Assembly (NCBI GenBank): GCA_947628225.1
Contig: CANQYY010000018.1
Location: forward strand, 1-37,878
Origin: an uncultured Lachnospiraceae bacterium
GTDB lineage: Bacteria > Bacillota > Clostridia > Lachnospirales > Lachnospiraceae
Reading direction: 5' to 3'
DNA length: 37,878 nucleotides
This document shows, in pieces, positions 17,001 through 25,063 of this stretch (within the stretch, counting starts at the first letter, position 1; every line of letters begins with the position of its first letter). The translations under genes and the position numbers were made by a program. Below the pieces are notes generated by a model, which worked only from the letters and a program-made list of their open reading frames with translations, did no database searches and was not told the origin of the DNA.

Positions 17001-18431
17001 ATTGATTTGAATTTTTCCGGGGAATATCAGAGTAAGGCACATAACTATACGGAAGTGATCTTTGGCGCAGGACAGACTTTTCGCGCCGGGACGATTGGTA
17101 CTCTGGCAGACAAAACGGCATATGGCTATGTAAAAAATTACTTCGAGGAACGCCAGGAACATAAGCGGAACGAGGAAATTGAACGCCTCTTAGAAGGGTG
17201 CGTCGGGGTACGCCGCGCCACGGGCCAGCATCCCGGCGGAATTGTTGTTCTGCCGATGGGATGGGATATTTATACCTTTACGCCGGTGCAGCATCCGGCG
17301 AATGATCAGGAAACCAGTATTATCACTACCCACTTTGACTATCATTCCATTGACCACAATCTGTTGAAGCTGGATATTCTGGGGCATGATGATCCGACCA
17401 TGATTCGGATGTTAGAGGATATGACCGGTGTGGACGCCCTGAATATCAGTCTGGATGATGCCGGTGTGCTGTCGCTGTTTGCAGATACCAGCGCCCTGGG
17501 CGTAGAGCCGGAGGATTTATTTGGCTGTGATCTGGGAAGCCTTGGCATACCGGAGTTTGGTACGGAATTTGTCATGCAGATGCTTCGGGATACCAAGCCG
17601 AAGAATTTTTCTGACTTAGTGCGGATTTCCGGGTTGTCCCACGGTACGGATGTATGGTTAAATAATGCCCAGTACTATATTGCCAGAGGGGATTGTACCC
17701 TGTCTACCGCCATATGTACCAGAGATGATATTATGACCTATCTGATTCATACCGGCGTGGAGAATGGCCTCGCTTTTAAAATCATGGAGAGCGTGCGGAA
17801 AGGGAAGGGACTGACGCCGGAATGGGAGGAGGCAATGACAGCCGCCGGCGTAGAGCCCTGGTATATTGAATCGTGCAAAAAGATTAAATATATGTTCCCC
17901 AAAGCGCATGCCGTCGCCTATGTTATGATGGCATTTCGGATTGCTTATTTTAAAGTATACTATCCCCTTGCCTATTATGCCGCTTTCTTTAGTATCCGCG
18001 CCAAGGCGTTTGATTATGAAATTATGTGTCAGGGCAGGGAAAAACTGGAAAATACGATGAAAGATTATAAGAGGCGGATGAATGAACTGAGCCAGAAGGA
18101 GCAGGCGGCATACGGCGATATGAAGATCGTGCAGGAGATGTATGCCAGAGGTTTTGAATTTACGCCCATTGATATTTTCTCTGCGCAGGCGAAGCATTTC
18201 CAGATCGTGGACGGAAAACTGATGCCTTCGTTAAACAGCATCGACGGTATGGGAGATAAGGCGGCAGAGGGAGTGGTAGAGGCGGCAAAGGAAGGCCCCT
18301 TTACTTCCTGTGAGAATTTTAAGAACCGCAGTAAGGTCAGTGGAACCATAGTGGAAAAGATGCGGCAGCTCGGACTGCTTGGCAATCTGCCGTTGAGCGA
18401 TCAGATGTCCCTGCTGGACTTTATTTCATAG
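14073..18431 (+). CDS. polC: DNA polymerase III PolC-type alpha subunit
   Basis: The 1452-residue product is full length for PolC. In order: N-terminal region and OB domain (to ~320), PHP domain starting at VELHAHTQMSDMDG (~339), an inserted DEDDh 3'-5' exonuclease (VVFDLETTGFSP, ~427 on), the rest of PHP, then the polymerase with a zinc finger (CPKC ~917, CPDC ~947) and the catalytic PDIDLNFSGEYQ (~975). PolC is the replicative polymerase of low-GC Gram-positives. It begins with GTG, with AAGGGA about 10 bases ahead. The stop is 34 bases from the 3' end of tRNA-Ala on the other strand, and no convincing terminator separates them. Confidence 0.97.
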   Translation: MVQFFEAFPDLSVDERSYGFFAGAMVEKVSASTTKKLAFIYCRCDRLLSYRVIGNMEKKLYKQVFKKLGFRPRLEISFPFAKDYELDKLLTLYQDTLAEEMREQNAIDYMKFFHEPMRAEENTIIVSCDDDFLCRERSGEIREFLTERFQKRFDRDVEVKFQYIEREREKASEPEVYRMVIAKEEGEGEDLKEDERKKKFAQKKHNYRKPAKDPSVFYGKNVEGEVIPIKEIVDGIGEVVIDGMIRKVEEREIKGDKLIVTFAVTDFTDTIIAKVFIRKEQVKELSFFEFVKKGNFIRLKGMAAYDTYDKEVRIGNIIGMKEIENFKAGRRDNAPVKRVELHAHTQMSDMDGMTNCTQMVNRAHDWGHPAIAITDHGVVQSFPDANHAAERFEDDFKIIYGCEAYLVDDLDDTVQNRNGQSLQDSFVVFDLETTGFSPVRNRIIEIGAVKVEKGKITERFSTFVNPGVPIPSRITELTGIDGSMVAEAPAIETVLPEFLDFCRGSVLVAHNAGFDYSFLIKKGKEQGLEAAFTVVDTVGIARVLFPHLARYTLDNLAKTMKIPLENHHRAVEDAEATAEIFEKMITLLKKEGIEDLDALYERTHCAPEIIKKKPSYHAIILAKNEVGRVNLYRLVSMAHLDYFFRRPRIPKSQLLKWREGLIIGSACEAGELYRALLEDEDEERIKELVDFYDYLEIQPVGNNEFMLESDRGAYEDINSWEDLKNMNRRIVKLGEKYGKPVCATCDVHFLDPEDEIYRRILFAGKKMEDDRQPPLYLRTTEEMLEEFSYLGEEKAMEVVVTNTNLIADMVEKMSPVYPDKCPPVIPNSDKELRDICERKAVSMYGNPLPPQVSERLEHELNSIIKNGFAVMYIIAQKLVWKSNEDGYLVGSRGSVGSSFVATMSGITEVNPLPAHYYCPKCHYVDFDSEEVKAFAGSSGFDMPAKNCPDCGAPLVRDGHDIPFETFLGFYGDKEPDIDLNFSGEYQSKAHNYTEVIFGAGQTFRAGTIGTLADKTAYGYVKNYFEERQEHKRNEEIERLLEGCVGVRRATGQHPGGIVVLPMGWDIYTFTPVQHPANDQETSIITTHFDYHSIDHNLLKLDILGHDDPTMIRMLEDMTGVDALNISLDDAGVLSLFADTSALGVEPEDLFGCDLGSLGIPEFGTEFVMQMLRDTKPKNFSDLVRISGLSHGTDVWLNNAQYYIARGDCTLSTAICTRDDIMTYLIHTGVENGLAFKIMESVRKGKGLTPEWEEAMTAAGVEPWYIESCKKIKYMFPKAHAVAYVMMAFRIAYFKVYYPLAYYAAFFSIRAKAFDYEIMCQGREKLENTMKDYKRRMNELSQKEQAAYGDMKIVQEMYARGFEFTPIDIFSAQAKHFQIVDGKLMPSLNSIDGMGDKAAEGVVEAAKEGPFTSCENFKNRSKVSGTIVEKMRQLGLLGNLPLSDQMSLLDFIS

Positions 18432-18465
18432 AGGATGGCAGTCCCGTTTTTTTGCATATAAAAAA

Positions 18466-18538
18466 TGGAGTATACGGGACTTGAACCCGTGACCTCCACA
18501 CTGCCAGTGTGGCGCGCTCCCAACTGCGCTAATACCCC
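18466..18538 (-). tRNA. tRNA-Ala (anticodon GGC)
   Basis: On the minus strand a 73-base cloverleaf forms: acceptor GGGGTAT/ATACTCC containing the G3.U70 pair required by alanyl-tRNA synthetase, D-arm, anticodon stem CCACA/TGTGG with loop CTGGCAG, a 5-base variable loop and T-arm ACGGG/CCCGT. The discriminator is A, CCA is not encoded, and a T6 run follows at once. Confidence 0.96.
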
Positions 18539-18546
18539 ATGCCATT

Positions 18547-18574
18547 ATTATAGCATGAAGAAAATAAAAATCAA
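18547..18574 (-). promoter_or_regulatory. Promoter for tRNA-Ala
   Basis: On the minus strand TTGATT (18569-18574), a 16-base spacer and TATAAT (18547-18552). Only 8 bases separate the -10 from the tRNA 5' end, so the transcript would have almost no leader. Confidence 0.55.
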
Positions 18575-18687
18575 GGCGGAGAGTTAAAGCTTCCCAAAAG
18601 GGAGGGACAAGCAGAAAAAAAGGCAGCGGAAACGACAGGATTCCGGTACCTTTCGGGGATTCTCAATTATGAATAATTATGAAAAAG

Positions 18688-18759
18688 TAGTCCGTAGGGG
18701 AATCGAACCCCTGTTTCTGCCGTGAGAGGGCAGCGTCTTAGCCGCTTGACCAACGGACC
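18688..18759 (-). tRNA. tRNA-Glu (anticodon CTC)
   Basis: A 72-base minus-strand cloverleaf: acceptor GGTCCGT/ACGGACT (terminal G.U), D-arm GTCAAGCGGCTAAGAC, anticodon stem CTGCC/GGCAG with loop CTCTCAC, variable loop AAAC and T-arm AGGGG/CCCCT. The discriminator is A and CCA is not encoded. The D-arm and T-arm match glutamate tRNAs. Confidence 0.95.
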
Positions 18760-18772
18760 GCTAACATCTGCT

Positions 18773-18801
18773 ATCATACTATAATCGAACAAAAAAAGCA
18801 A
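18773..18801 (-). promoter_or_regulatory. Promoter for tRNA-Glu
   Basis: On the minus strand TTGCTT (18796-18801), a 17-base spacer and TATGAT (18773-18778); transcription would begin about 7 bases before the tRNA. It is divergent from the rimP promoter at 18853. Confidence 0.6.
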
Positions 18802-18852
18802 GTATTTTTTAGAAAAAAAAGAAAAGTATGGCAATAAATTTTCCGAAACCCC

Positions 18853-18881
18853 TTGCAATATCCAGAAAATGGTGCTATACT
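18853..18881 (+). promoter_or_regulatory. Promoter of the rimP-nusA-infB operon
   Basis: TTGCAA at 18853-18858, a 17-base spacer and TATACT at 18876-18881. The predicted start near 18888 gives a leader of about 110 bases containing the hairpin at 18907. Confidence 0.65.
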
Positions 18882-18906
18882 ATTCCCATGATACAGGTAA
18901 TGCTGA

Positions 18907-18932
18907 TGAGTGGACGAGAGTCCACTCATTTT
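18907..18932 (+). promoter_or_regulatory. Leader hairpin with GNRA tetraloop, possible attenuator
   Basis: A perfect 9-bp stem (18907-18915 with 18920-18928) is capped by GAGA, a GNRA tetraloop, and followed by TTTTCGTG. The short, interrupted T-tract suggests a weak, factor-dependent terminator. It lies in the untranslated leader of the operon encoding NusA. Confidence 0.6.
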
Positions 18933-18999
18933 CGTGTAGAACCGGATATCAGCAACAAAAAGAAAGAATGGTGTGCCGTTCCAGAATGGAGGTTATGGC

Positions 19000-19494
19000 T
19001 TGGGTAAACATCGGGATTATGAAAAAAAGACAGAGGAACTTATCCTGCCGATTCTGAACCGTTATGGCTATGAATTGGTAGAGGTAGAATTTGTCAAAGA
19101 AGGAGGAAGCTGGCATCTGCGCGCTTATATTGATAAGCAGGGCGGCATTACGATGGATGATCTGACGGCAGTGAGCCGTGAACTAAGCGATCTGCTGGAC
19201 AAAAACGACTTCATCGAAGAATCTTATATTTTGGAAGTCAGTTCTCCCGGACTTTTGCGTCCTTTCAAAAAGCCCGGCGACTTTTTGAGAAATATCGGCG
19301 AGGATGTAGAGGTAAAATTATTTGCCCCTGTCGTCTGGGAAGAAAATGGTAAAAAATATTCCGACCGGGAATTTATCGGAATATTAAAGGACTACCGGGA
19401 ACAGGAAAATGCGATCACTCTCGGCTTTGATGACAGAGAGATGGAGATTGCCGTTAAAGATATTGCTTTTATACGCAAATTCATTGAATTTTAA
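19000..19494 (+). CDS. rimP: Ribosome maturation factor RimP
   Basis: A 164-residue two-domain protein: residues ~10-85 hold the N-terminal alpha/beta domain with LVEVEFVKEGG, DDLTAVSRELSDLLD and YILEVSSPGLLRPF, followed by the Sm-like C-terminal barrel (EFIGILKDYREQE). RimP assists 30S assembly. TTG at 19000 is chosen because GGAGG at 18988-18992 lies 7 bases ahead; an ATG at 18973 in the same frame lacks a ribosome site. First gene of the operon. Confidence 0.92.
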   Translation: MGKHRDYEKKTEELILPILNRYGYELVEVEFVKEGGSWHLRAYIDKQGGITMDDLTAVSRELSDLLDKNDFIEESYILEVSSPGLLRPFKKPGDFLRNIGEDVEVKLFAPVVWEENGKKYSDREFIGILKDYREQENAITLGFDDREMEIAVKDIAFIRKFIEF

Positions 19495-19533
19495 AATAGA
19501 GTAAAAGGAAAAGATTGGAGGATAAGAGGAAAA

Positions 19534-20595
19534 ATGAAAAAGACAACAACACAGAAAGGAAATCCGGAGTTAATCGAGGCATTGAACGCGATAGAAAAGG
19601 AGAAGGAGATTAGCAAAGAGATTTTATTGGAAGCGATTGAAAATTCCTTACTGGCTGCCTGCAAGAACCAATTTGGAAAAGCGGATAACATCCGTGTGAT
19701 GCTTGACCGGGAAACAGGAGAGTTTCATGTATTTCAGGATAAAGAGGTGGCGGAAGAGGTGGAAGATCCCATGCTCCAAATATCCTTGACCGAGGCGGAG
19801 GCGAAGTATCCGGGAACGGGGATAGGGGATGTCGTGAGTCTGGAAGTCACCCCGAAAAACTTCGGACGGATAGCGGCACAGAAGGCGAAACAGGTTGTAG
19901 TGCAGAAAATCAGAGAGGAAGAAAGAAAGGTACTCTATGACCAGTATTATACAAAAGAGAGAGATATTGTAAGCGGCGTGGTACAGCGTTACAGCAACGG
20001 CAATTATAATATCAATCTCGGTAGGCTGGATGCGATATTGACGCCTCAGGAACAGGTCAATACCGAGCAGTTTTCCCCGAATGAGAGAATAAAAGTATAT
20101 GTAACGGAGGTAAAGGATACGACAAGGGGACCGCGGATCATTATTTCCCGTACTCATCCGGAGCTGGTAAAGCGCTTATTTGAATATGAAGTGGCAGAAA
20201 TTCAGAGCGGCGTCGTAGAGATAAAAAATGTATCCAGAGAAGCCGGTTCCCGTTCCAAAATCGCGGTATACAGCAGTAACCCGGATGTGGACGCGGTAGG
20301 CGCCTGTGTCGGGATGAACGGTATCCGCGTCAATGCCGTAGTAGACGAGCTGAGAGGAGAAAAAATTGATATTGTGGAGTGGAATGAAGATCCTGCCATA
20401 TTCATTGAGCATGCTCTGAGCCCTTCCCGGGTAATTTCCGTAACCGTGGACGAGGAGGAAAAAACAGCCCAGGTAGTTGTCCCGGATTATCAGCTTTCGC
20501 TGGCAATCGGGAAAGAGGGTCAGAATGCCAGACTGGCAGCAAAGCTCACCGGATATAAAATAGACATTAAGAGCGAAACACAGAGCTTGGAATAA
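19534..20595 (+). CDS. nusA: Transcription termination/antitermination factor NusA
   Basis: The 353-residue protein has the N-terminal RNA-polymerase-binding domain (~1-130), an S1 domain (GDIVSG-like turn at DIVSGVVQRYSNGNYNIN, ~145-210) and two KH domains (ISRTHPELVKRLFEYEV; GACVGMNGIRVNAVVDEL; QLSLAIGKEGQNARLA). It ends after KH2, lacking the C-terminal acidic repeats of the E. coli protein, as usual in Firmicutes. GGAGG is about 14 bases and AGAGG closer to the ATG. Confidence 0.96.
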   Translation: MKKTTTQKGNPELIEALNAIEKEKEISKEILLEAIENSLLAACKNQFGKADNIRVMLDRETGEFHVFQDKEVAEEVEDPMLQISLTEAEAKYPGTGIGDVVSLEVTPKNFGRIAAQKAKQVVVQKIREEERKVLYDQYYTKERDIVSGVVQRYSNGNYNINLGRLDAILTPQEQVNTEQFSPNERIKVYVTEVKDTTRGPRIIISRTHPELVKRLFEYEVAEIQSGVVEIKNVSREAGSRSKIAVYSSNPDVDAVGACVGMNGIRVNAVVDELRGEKIDIVEWNEDPAIFIEHALSPSRVISVTVDEEEKTAQVVVPDYQLSLAIGKEGQNARLAAKLTGYKIDIKSETQSLE

Positions 20596-20630
20596 TTTTT
20601 CCGGGGAAGTGAAAGAAAGGAGGGGCCGCG

Positions 20631-20903
20631 TTGCCGGTTAAAAAGAAACCCAACAGACAGTGTGTCGGATGTCGGGAGAGCAAGGAGAAAAAAGAACTCA
20701 TCCGGATCGTAAAAACGCCGGAAGGCGAGATTGTGTTGGACCGGACCGGGAGAAAAAATGGAAGAGGAGCCTATCTTTGCGACAGCGAGGAATGTTTGAA
20801 AAAGGCGCGTAAGACAAAGGCGCTCAGCCGTTCTTTCAAAATGGCTGTACCCGAGGAAATTTATGATGAACTGGAAAGGCAGTTGAAGTATGATACAAAG
20901 TAA
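20631..20903 (+). CDS. ylxR: YlxR family RNA-binding protein
   Basis: A 90-residue basic protein of the YlxR/DUF448 family: RQCVGCRESKEKKELIRIV at the start and the signature GRGAYLC (44-50). The family sits almost always between nusA and infB and is thought to bind nucleic acid; in some Firmicutes it is linked to regulation or to RNase P. It starts with TTG after AAGGAGG and overlaps the next gene by 14 bases. Confidence 0.93.
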   Translation: MPVKKKPNRQCVGCRESKEKKELIRIVKTPEGEIVLDRTGRKNGRGAYLCDSEECLKKARKTKALSRSFKMAVPEEIYDELERQLKYDTK

Positions 20904-21231
20904 AAAAGTTCTGGGAACACTGGGACTTGCAATGAAAGCTAAAGGTGTGGCAAGCGGTGAATTTCTGACAGAGAAAGCAATTCGTGACGGATTGGCGTAT
21001 CTGGTTATTGTGGCGGAGGACGCCTCCTCCAACACAAAGAAGAAATTTTCCGACTCCTGTACTTATTATAAGATACCGTATAAGGAATTTGGCAGCAAAG
21101 ATATGCTGGGAAAGGCTATCGGAAAAGAATTTCGCGCATCGCTGGCAATTACAGATTCAGGGTTCGCCACATTAATCGGAAAGAATTTAGAGCTGGAGGT
21201 AACAGAGTATGGCAAAAATGAGAATATATGA
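20890..21231 (+). CDS. ylxQ: L7Ae-family ribosomal protein (YlxQ)
   Basis: A 113-residue protein of the L7Ae/L30e/Gadd45 fold, with [19 protein letters not shown] and [17 protein letters not shown] as the family blocks. L7Ae relatives bind kink-turn RNA; the role of YlxQ in bacteria is not firmly known. The ATG lies inside ylxR, and the 3' end overlaps infB by 23 bases, so translation is probably coupled. Confidence 0.9.
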   Translation: MIQSKKVLGTLGLAMKAKGVASGEFLTEKAIRDGLAYLVIVAEDASSNTKKKFSDSCTYYKIPYKEFGSKDMLGKAIGKEFRASLAITDSGFATLIGKNLELEVTEYGKNENI

Positions 21232-23716
21232 AATTGCGAGGAGTATGGCGCAGCAGGATAAGAACATAAAAAGCAGTGATTTGGTTAAACTGTTAAATGA
21301 TAACGGATTTGAAGTAAAAAGCGCTAATAGTAATATTGAAGATGAGGCTATTGCCTTTTTAATGAAATCCTTTATGCAAAAAAAGGCGGCGTCGGCCAAT
21401 ACAGAGAAAGCTCCGGTGCCAAAAGAGAAAAAGGAAAAGCCGGCATCGGTTGACAGCAGGGAAACCAAAAAAGAAGAAAAGAAAACGGTTAAGAAAGAGG
21501 CGGAGAGTCCGGAGCCGCCCAAAAAAGAAAAGCCGGCGGCGACCGGGAAAAAGCCGGTTAAAAGCGAGCGCCGGGAAGAAAGCTCCGGCGAAAACAAAAA
21601 CACGGCGAAAGGCAGCAGCTACAATGACCGGCCGAAATCCGGGGCGGGAAAAGAGAGCCGCGGCGGGTATCATAACAATGCGCCAAAAAGCGACAGGCGC
21701 GGAGCCAGAAAACGCAGCGGAGGCGGCAGCGACCGTGTGTTTGAGCGGTTCGAGAAGGCTCAGAGCGGTTTTGACGGTATTAAGCAGGAGCAAAAAAATT
21801 CCCGTCAGAGAAATGCCAGAAAGAAAGAGGAAAGAAATAAGGTTGGCGGCTACCGTAAGAGCAGCAAAGAGGAAATGAGCAGGATCCGCTCACGGAAGGA
21901 CCCGAACAGAAAGGGAGCCTTTATCAAACCGGAACCGGTAAAACAGGAGCCGCAGGAAGAGATCAAGCAGATAACCGTGCCGGATTCCCTGACAATCCGC
22001 GAGCTGGCAGAAAAAATGAAAATGCCGGCGGCAGCCCTGGTAAAGAAATTGTTCCTGCAGGGACAGATGGTATCCCTGAATCAGGATATTACCTTTGAGG
22101 AAGCAGAGGAAATCGCCCTTGGCTTTGATATTCTGGTGGAAAAAGAAGAAAAGGTAGATATGGTGGCAGAGCTTCTGAAGGAGGACGAAGAGGACGATAG
22201 CAAAATGAAGAAGCGTCCGCCGGTTGTCTGTGTTATGGGTCACGTTGACCATGGAAAAACCTCTCTCTTGGATGCCATTCGTCAGACGGATGTAACCGAG
22301 CATGAGGCAGGAGGGATTACCCAGCATATCGGAGCCTATGTGGTACGCATTAACGGAGAGAAAATCACCTTTTTAGACACCCCGGGACACGAAGCCTTTA
22401 CTTCCATGAGAATGCGGGGAGCCCAGTCTACCGATATTGCGGTGCTGGTCGTTGCCGCAGATGACGGCGTCATGCCACAGACAGTGGAGGCGATCAACCA
22501 TGCAAAGGCGGCGGGCGTTGAGATTATTGTAGCGGTAAATAAGATTGATAAAGAGGGAGCGAATATTGAACGTGTAAAACAGGAGCTCTCCGAATATGAA
22601 CTGATTCCGGAGGACTGGGGCGGCAGTACAATTTTCTGCCCGGTATCGGCGCATACGAAAGAAGGAATCGAAAATCTGCTGGAGATGATCGTGCTTACTT
22701 CCGAGGTGCTGGAGCTGAGAGCAAATCCAAAACGCCGCGCCCGTGGGATTGTCATAGAAGCGCGTCTGGATAAAGGACGCGGCCCGGTGGCAACCGTGCT
22801 GGTACAGAAAGGAACCCTGAATATTGGCGACCATATTGCCGTGGGGACTGCCTACGGTAAGGTTCGCGCCATGCTGGACCACAAAGGAGAACGGGTGAAA
22901 CAGGCGAAACCTTCTACTCCTGTAGAAATACTGGGTCTGAATGGCGTGCCGGATGCCGGAGAGGTATTTGTGGCTACCGAAAATGATAAGGATGCCAAAC
23001 AGATCGCCCAGGCATATATTGACCAGAGTAAAGATAAGCTGTTAGAGGAAACCAAGGCGAAGAAGCTTTCCTTAGACGGTCTGTTCAGCCAGATCCAGGC
23101 GGGTAATGTGAAAGATCTGAACCTGATCATTAAGGCGGATGTACAGGGCTCCGTAGAGGCAGTAAAACAGAGTCTTTTGAAACTGAGTAATGAGGAAGTA
23201 GCCGTCCGTGTAATCCACGGAGGCGTCGGCGCCATTAATGAATCCGATGTTAATCTGGCGAGCGCTTCCAATGCGATTATAATCGGTTTTAATATCCGTC
23301 TGGACAATGCGGCAAAGGAAACGGCAGAGAGCGAAAATGTAGACGTTCGCCTGTACCGCGTCATCTATGATGCGATAGAGGATATTGAAGCCGCTATGAA
23401 AGGAATGCTGGAGCCGGTTTATGAGGAGCAGGTTATTGCCCATGCAGAGGTACGTCAGACCTTCCGGGCATCGGGCGTCGGTACGATTGCCGGTTCCTAT
23501 GTCCTGGACGGAAAGGTGGAGCGCGGCTGTAAAGCCCGCATCAGCCGTGACGGCGAGCAGATTTTCGAGGGCGACCTTGCCAGCTTAAAGCGCTTTAAGG
23601 ATGATGTGAAGGAAGTCGCAGCCGGTTATGAATGCGGTCTTGTTTTCGAGGGCTTTAACGACATTCAGGAGGCTGACCAGATCGAATGTTATAAAATGGT
23701 AGAGGTTCCAAGATAA
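21209..23716 (+). CDS. infB: Translation initiation factor IF-2
   Basis: The 835-residue protein has an N-terminal IF2N domain ([20 protein letters not shown]), a long Lys/Glu/Arg-rich low-complexity linker (~65-240), a second IF2N segment ([19 protein letters not shown]) and the GTPase core with GHVDHGKT at 344-351, DTPGHEAFT and NKID, then the tRNA-binding C-terminal domains. It delivers fMet-tRNA to the 30S subunit. GGAGG precedes the ATG by 9 bases inside ylxQ. Confidence 0.97.
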   Translation: MAKMRIYEIARSMAQQDKNIKSSDLVKLLNDNGFEVKSANSNIEDEAIAFLMKSFMQKKAASANTEKAPVPKEKKEKPASVDSRETKKEEKKTVKKEAESPEPPKKEKPAATGKKPVKSERREESSGENKNTAKGSSYNDRPKSGAGKESRGGYHNNAPKSDRRGARKRSGGGSDRVFERFEKAQSGFDGIKQEQKNSRQRNARKKEERNKVGGYRKSSKEEMSRIRSRKDPNRKGAFIKPEPVKQEPQEEIKQITVPDSLTIRELAEKMKMPAAALVKKLFLQGQMVSLNQDITFEEAEEIALGFDILVEKEEKVDMVAELLKEDEEDDSKMKKRPPVVCVMGHVDHGKTSLLDAIRQTDVTEHEAGGITQHIGAYVVRINGEKITFLDTPGHEAFTSMRMRGAQSTDIAVLVVAADDGVMPQTVEAINHAKAAGVEIIVAVNKIDKEGANIERVKQELSEYELIPEDWGGSTIFCPVSAHTKEGIENLLEMIVLTSEVLELRANPKRRARGIVIEARLDKGRGPVATVLVQKGTLNIGDHIAVGTAYGKVRAMLDHKGERVKQAKPSTPVEILGLNGVPDAGEVFVATENDKDAKQIAQAYIDQSKDKLLEETKAKKLSLDGLFSQIQAGNVKDLNLIIKADVQGSVEAVKQSLLKLSNEEVAVRVIHGGVGAINESDVNLASASNAIIIGFNIRLDNAAKETAESENVDVRLYRVIYDAIEDIEAAMKGMLEPVYEEQVIAHAEVRQTFRASGVGTIAGSYVLDGKVERGCKARISRDGEQIFEGDLASLKRFKDDVKEVAAGYECGLVFEGFNDIQEADQIECYKMVEVPR

Positions 23717-23739
23717 TAAATCCGGAATGGGAGATCAGA

Positions 23740-24117
23740 ATGAAAAAAAACAGTGTAAAAAATATTAGAATCAATAGTGAAGTTCAGCGTGAAATGAGCC
23801 GGATCATAAGAGAAGACCTAAAGGATCCCAGGATTCATCCGTTGACCTCCGTGATGGCAGTAGAGGTAACGCCGGATTTGAAATATGCCAAAATCTATGT
23901 CAGCGTGCTGGGAGATGAAGAGGCAAAGAAAAAGACGATGAAGGGGTTAAAAAAGAGCGCTTCCTATGCCCGCCACCAGCTGGCAGGCAGGATGAATCTT
24001 AGAAACACGCCGGAGCTGACCTTTATTTTAGACACCTCGATTGAATACGGAGTCGAGATGGCAAAGAAAATTGATGAGGTAAACAAAGCCGGGAAGGGAG
24101 AGGAAGAGCATGAATGA
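23740..24117 (+). CDS. rbfA: Ribosome-binding factor A
   Basis: A 125-residue KH-fold protein, with NSEVQREMSRIIREDLKDPR, VTPDLKYAKIYVSVLG and the ELTFILDTSIEYG segment of RbfA, a 30S maturation factor. GGGAG lies 6 bases ahead of the ATG. Its last 8 bases overlap nrnA. Confidence 0.95.
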   Translation: MKKNSVKNIRINSEVQREMSRIIREDLKDPRIHPLTSVMAVEVTPDLKYAKIYVSVLGDEEAKKKTMKGLKKSASYARHQLAGRMNLRNTPELTFILDTSIEYGVEMAKKIDEVNKAGKGEEEHE

Positions 24118-25060
24118 TTTTATGAAGGCAGTGAAAAAGTCAGATACTGTTGCAATCGGAGGGCATGTGCGCCCGGACGGCGACTGTATCGGTTCCTGCA
24201 TGGGGCTTTACTATTACATAACAACTGTTTTTCCGGGTAAGAAGGTCAGCGTCTATCTGGAGAAAATTCCCGATGCCTTTTCCTATCTGGTGGATGAGAA
24301 AGCCTTTGTGCCAAAGGCGGAGGAATATGATTTGTTTGTATCGCTGGACTGCGGAGATGAAGAACGTCTGGGGGACGCCGGCGCGATTATGAAAAAGGCG
24401 CGTTTTGTCTATAACATCGACCATCATGTCACGAATACGAAGTTTGGAGATGCGAATGAGGTAAGGCCGGATGCCAGCTCTACCTGCCAGATTTTGTACA
24501 CGCTGATGGAGGACGAAAAAATTTCTTATGAAACTGCCTGCGCCCTGTATACCGGCATTATCCACGATACCGGCGTCTTTAAACATTCCAATACGACAGC
24601 GGAAACCATGCAGACAGCCGGAAGGCTGATGGACAAGGGCATTCCTTTTGGGAAAATTATTGACGGCAGCTTTTACATGAAATCGTATAAACAGCTTCAG
24701 ATAATGGGGAGATGCCTGTTGGAGAGCGTCCGCATTTTAGACAACCGCTGCATTTTTTCCATTGTTCGGAAAAGTGTAATGGATCTATATGAGGCGGAGC
24801 CTTCCGATTTGGACGGAGTGATTGATGAGATGAGGACGACGGAGGGAATTGAGGTCGCAATTCTTCTGAATGAAAAAGAACCGGGAAGTTTCAAAGTCAG
24901 CATGCGCTCCAATGATATTGTAGATGTCAGCCGGATAGCGGAATATTTTGGCGGCGGAGGACATGTGCGCGCCGCCGGCTGCGCCATTAAAGGGTCGCCC
25001 TTTGATGTAATAAACAATTTGACGGAGCATATAGAAAAACAATTAGACCTGGGTGAATAA
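24110..25060 (+). CDS. nrnA: NrnA-type nanoRNase / pAp phosphatase (DHH family)
   Basis: A 316-residue DHH/DHHA1 phosphoesterase. GHVRPDGDCIGS gives His19, Asp23 and Asp25; SLDCGD gives Asp80; NIDHHVTNTKFG holds the DHH triad at 104-106; the C-terminal DHHA1 domain ends with FGGGGHVRAAGC. Family members degrade 2-5 nt RNAs and dephosphorylate pAp. It overlaps rbfA and is 3 bases from truB, matching the common Firmicutes order rbfA-nrnA-truB. Confidence 0.93.
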   Translation: MNDFMKAVKKSDTVAIGGHVRPDGDCIGSCMGLYYYITTVFPGKKVSVYLEKIPDAFSYLVDEKAFVPKAEEYDLFVSLDCGDEERLGDAGAIMKKARFVYNIDHHVTNTKFGDANEVRPDASSTCQILYTLMEDEKISYETACALYTGIIHDTGVFKHSNTTAETMQTAGRLMDKGIPFGKIIDGSFYMKSYKQLQIMGRCLLESVRILDNRCIFSIVRKSVMDLYEAEPSDLDGVIDEMRTTEGIEVAILLNEKEPGSFKVSMRSNDIVDVSRIAEYFGGGGHVRAAGCAIKGSPFDVINNLTEHIEKQLDLGE

Positions 25061-25063
25061 TAA

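Noticed and set aside
18579..18687. Possible terminator of tRNA-Glu between the two tRNA genes
   Set aside because: Only short 5-6 bp pairings and a GGTACC palindrome are visible, with no stem adjoining a T-run.
21359..21793. Long antisense frame rich in Phe/Leu/Arg opposite infB
   Set aside because: It arises from the Lys/Glu-rich linker of IF-2 read in reverse.
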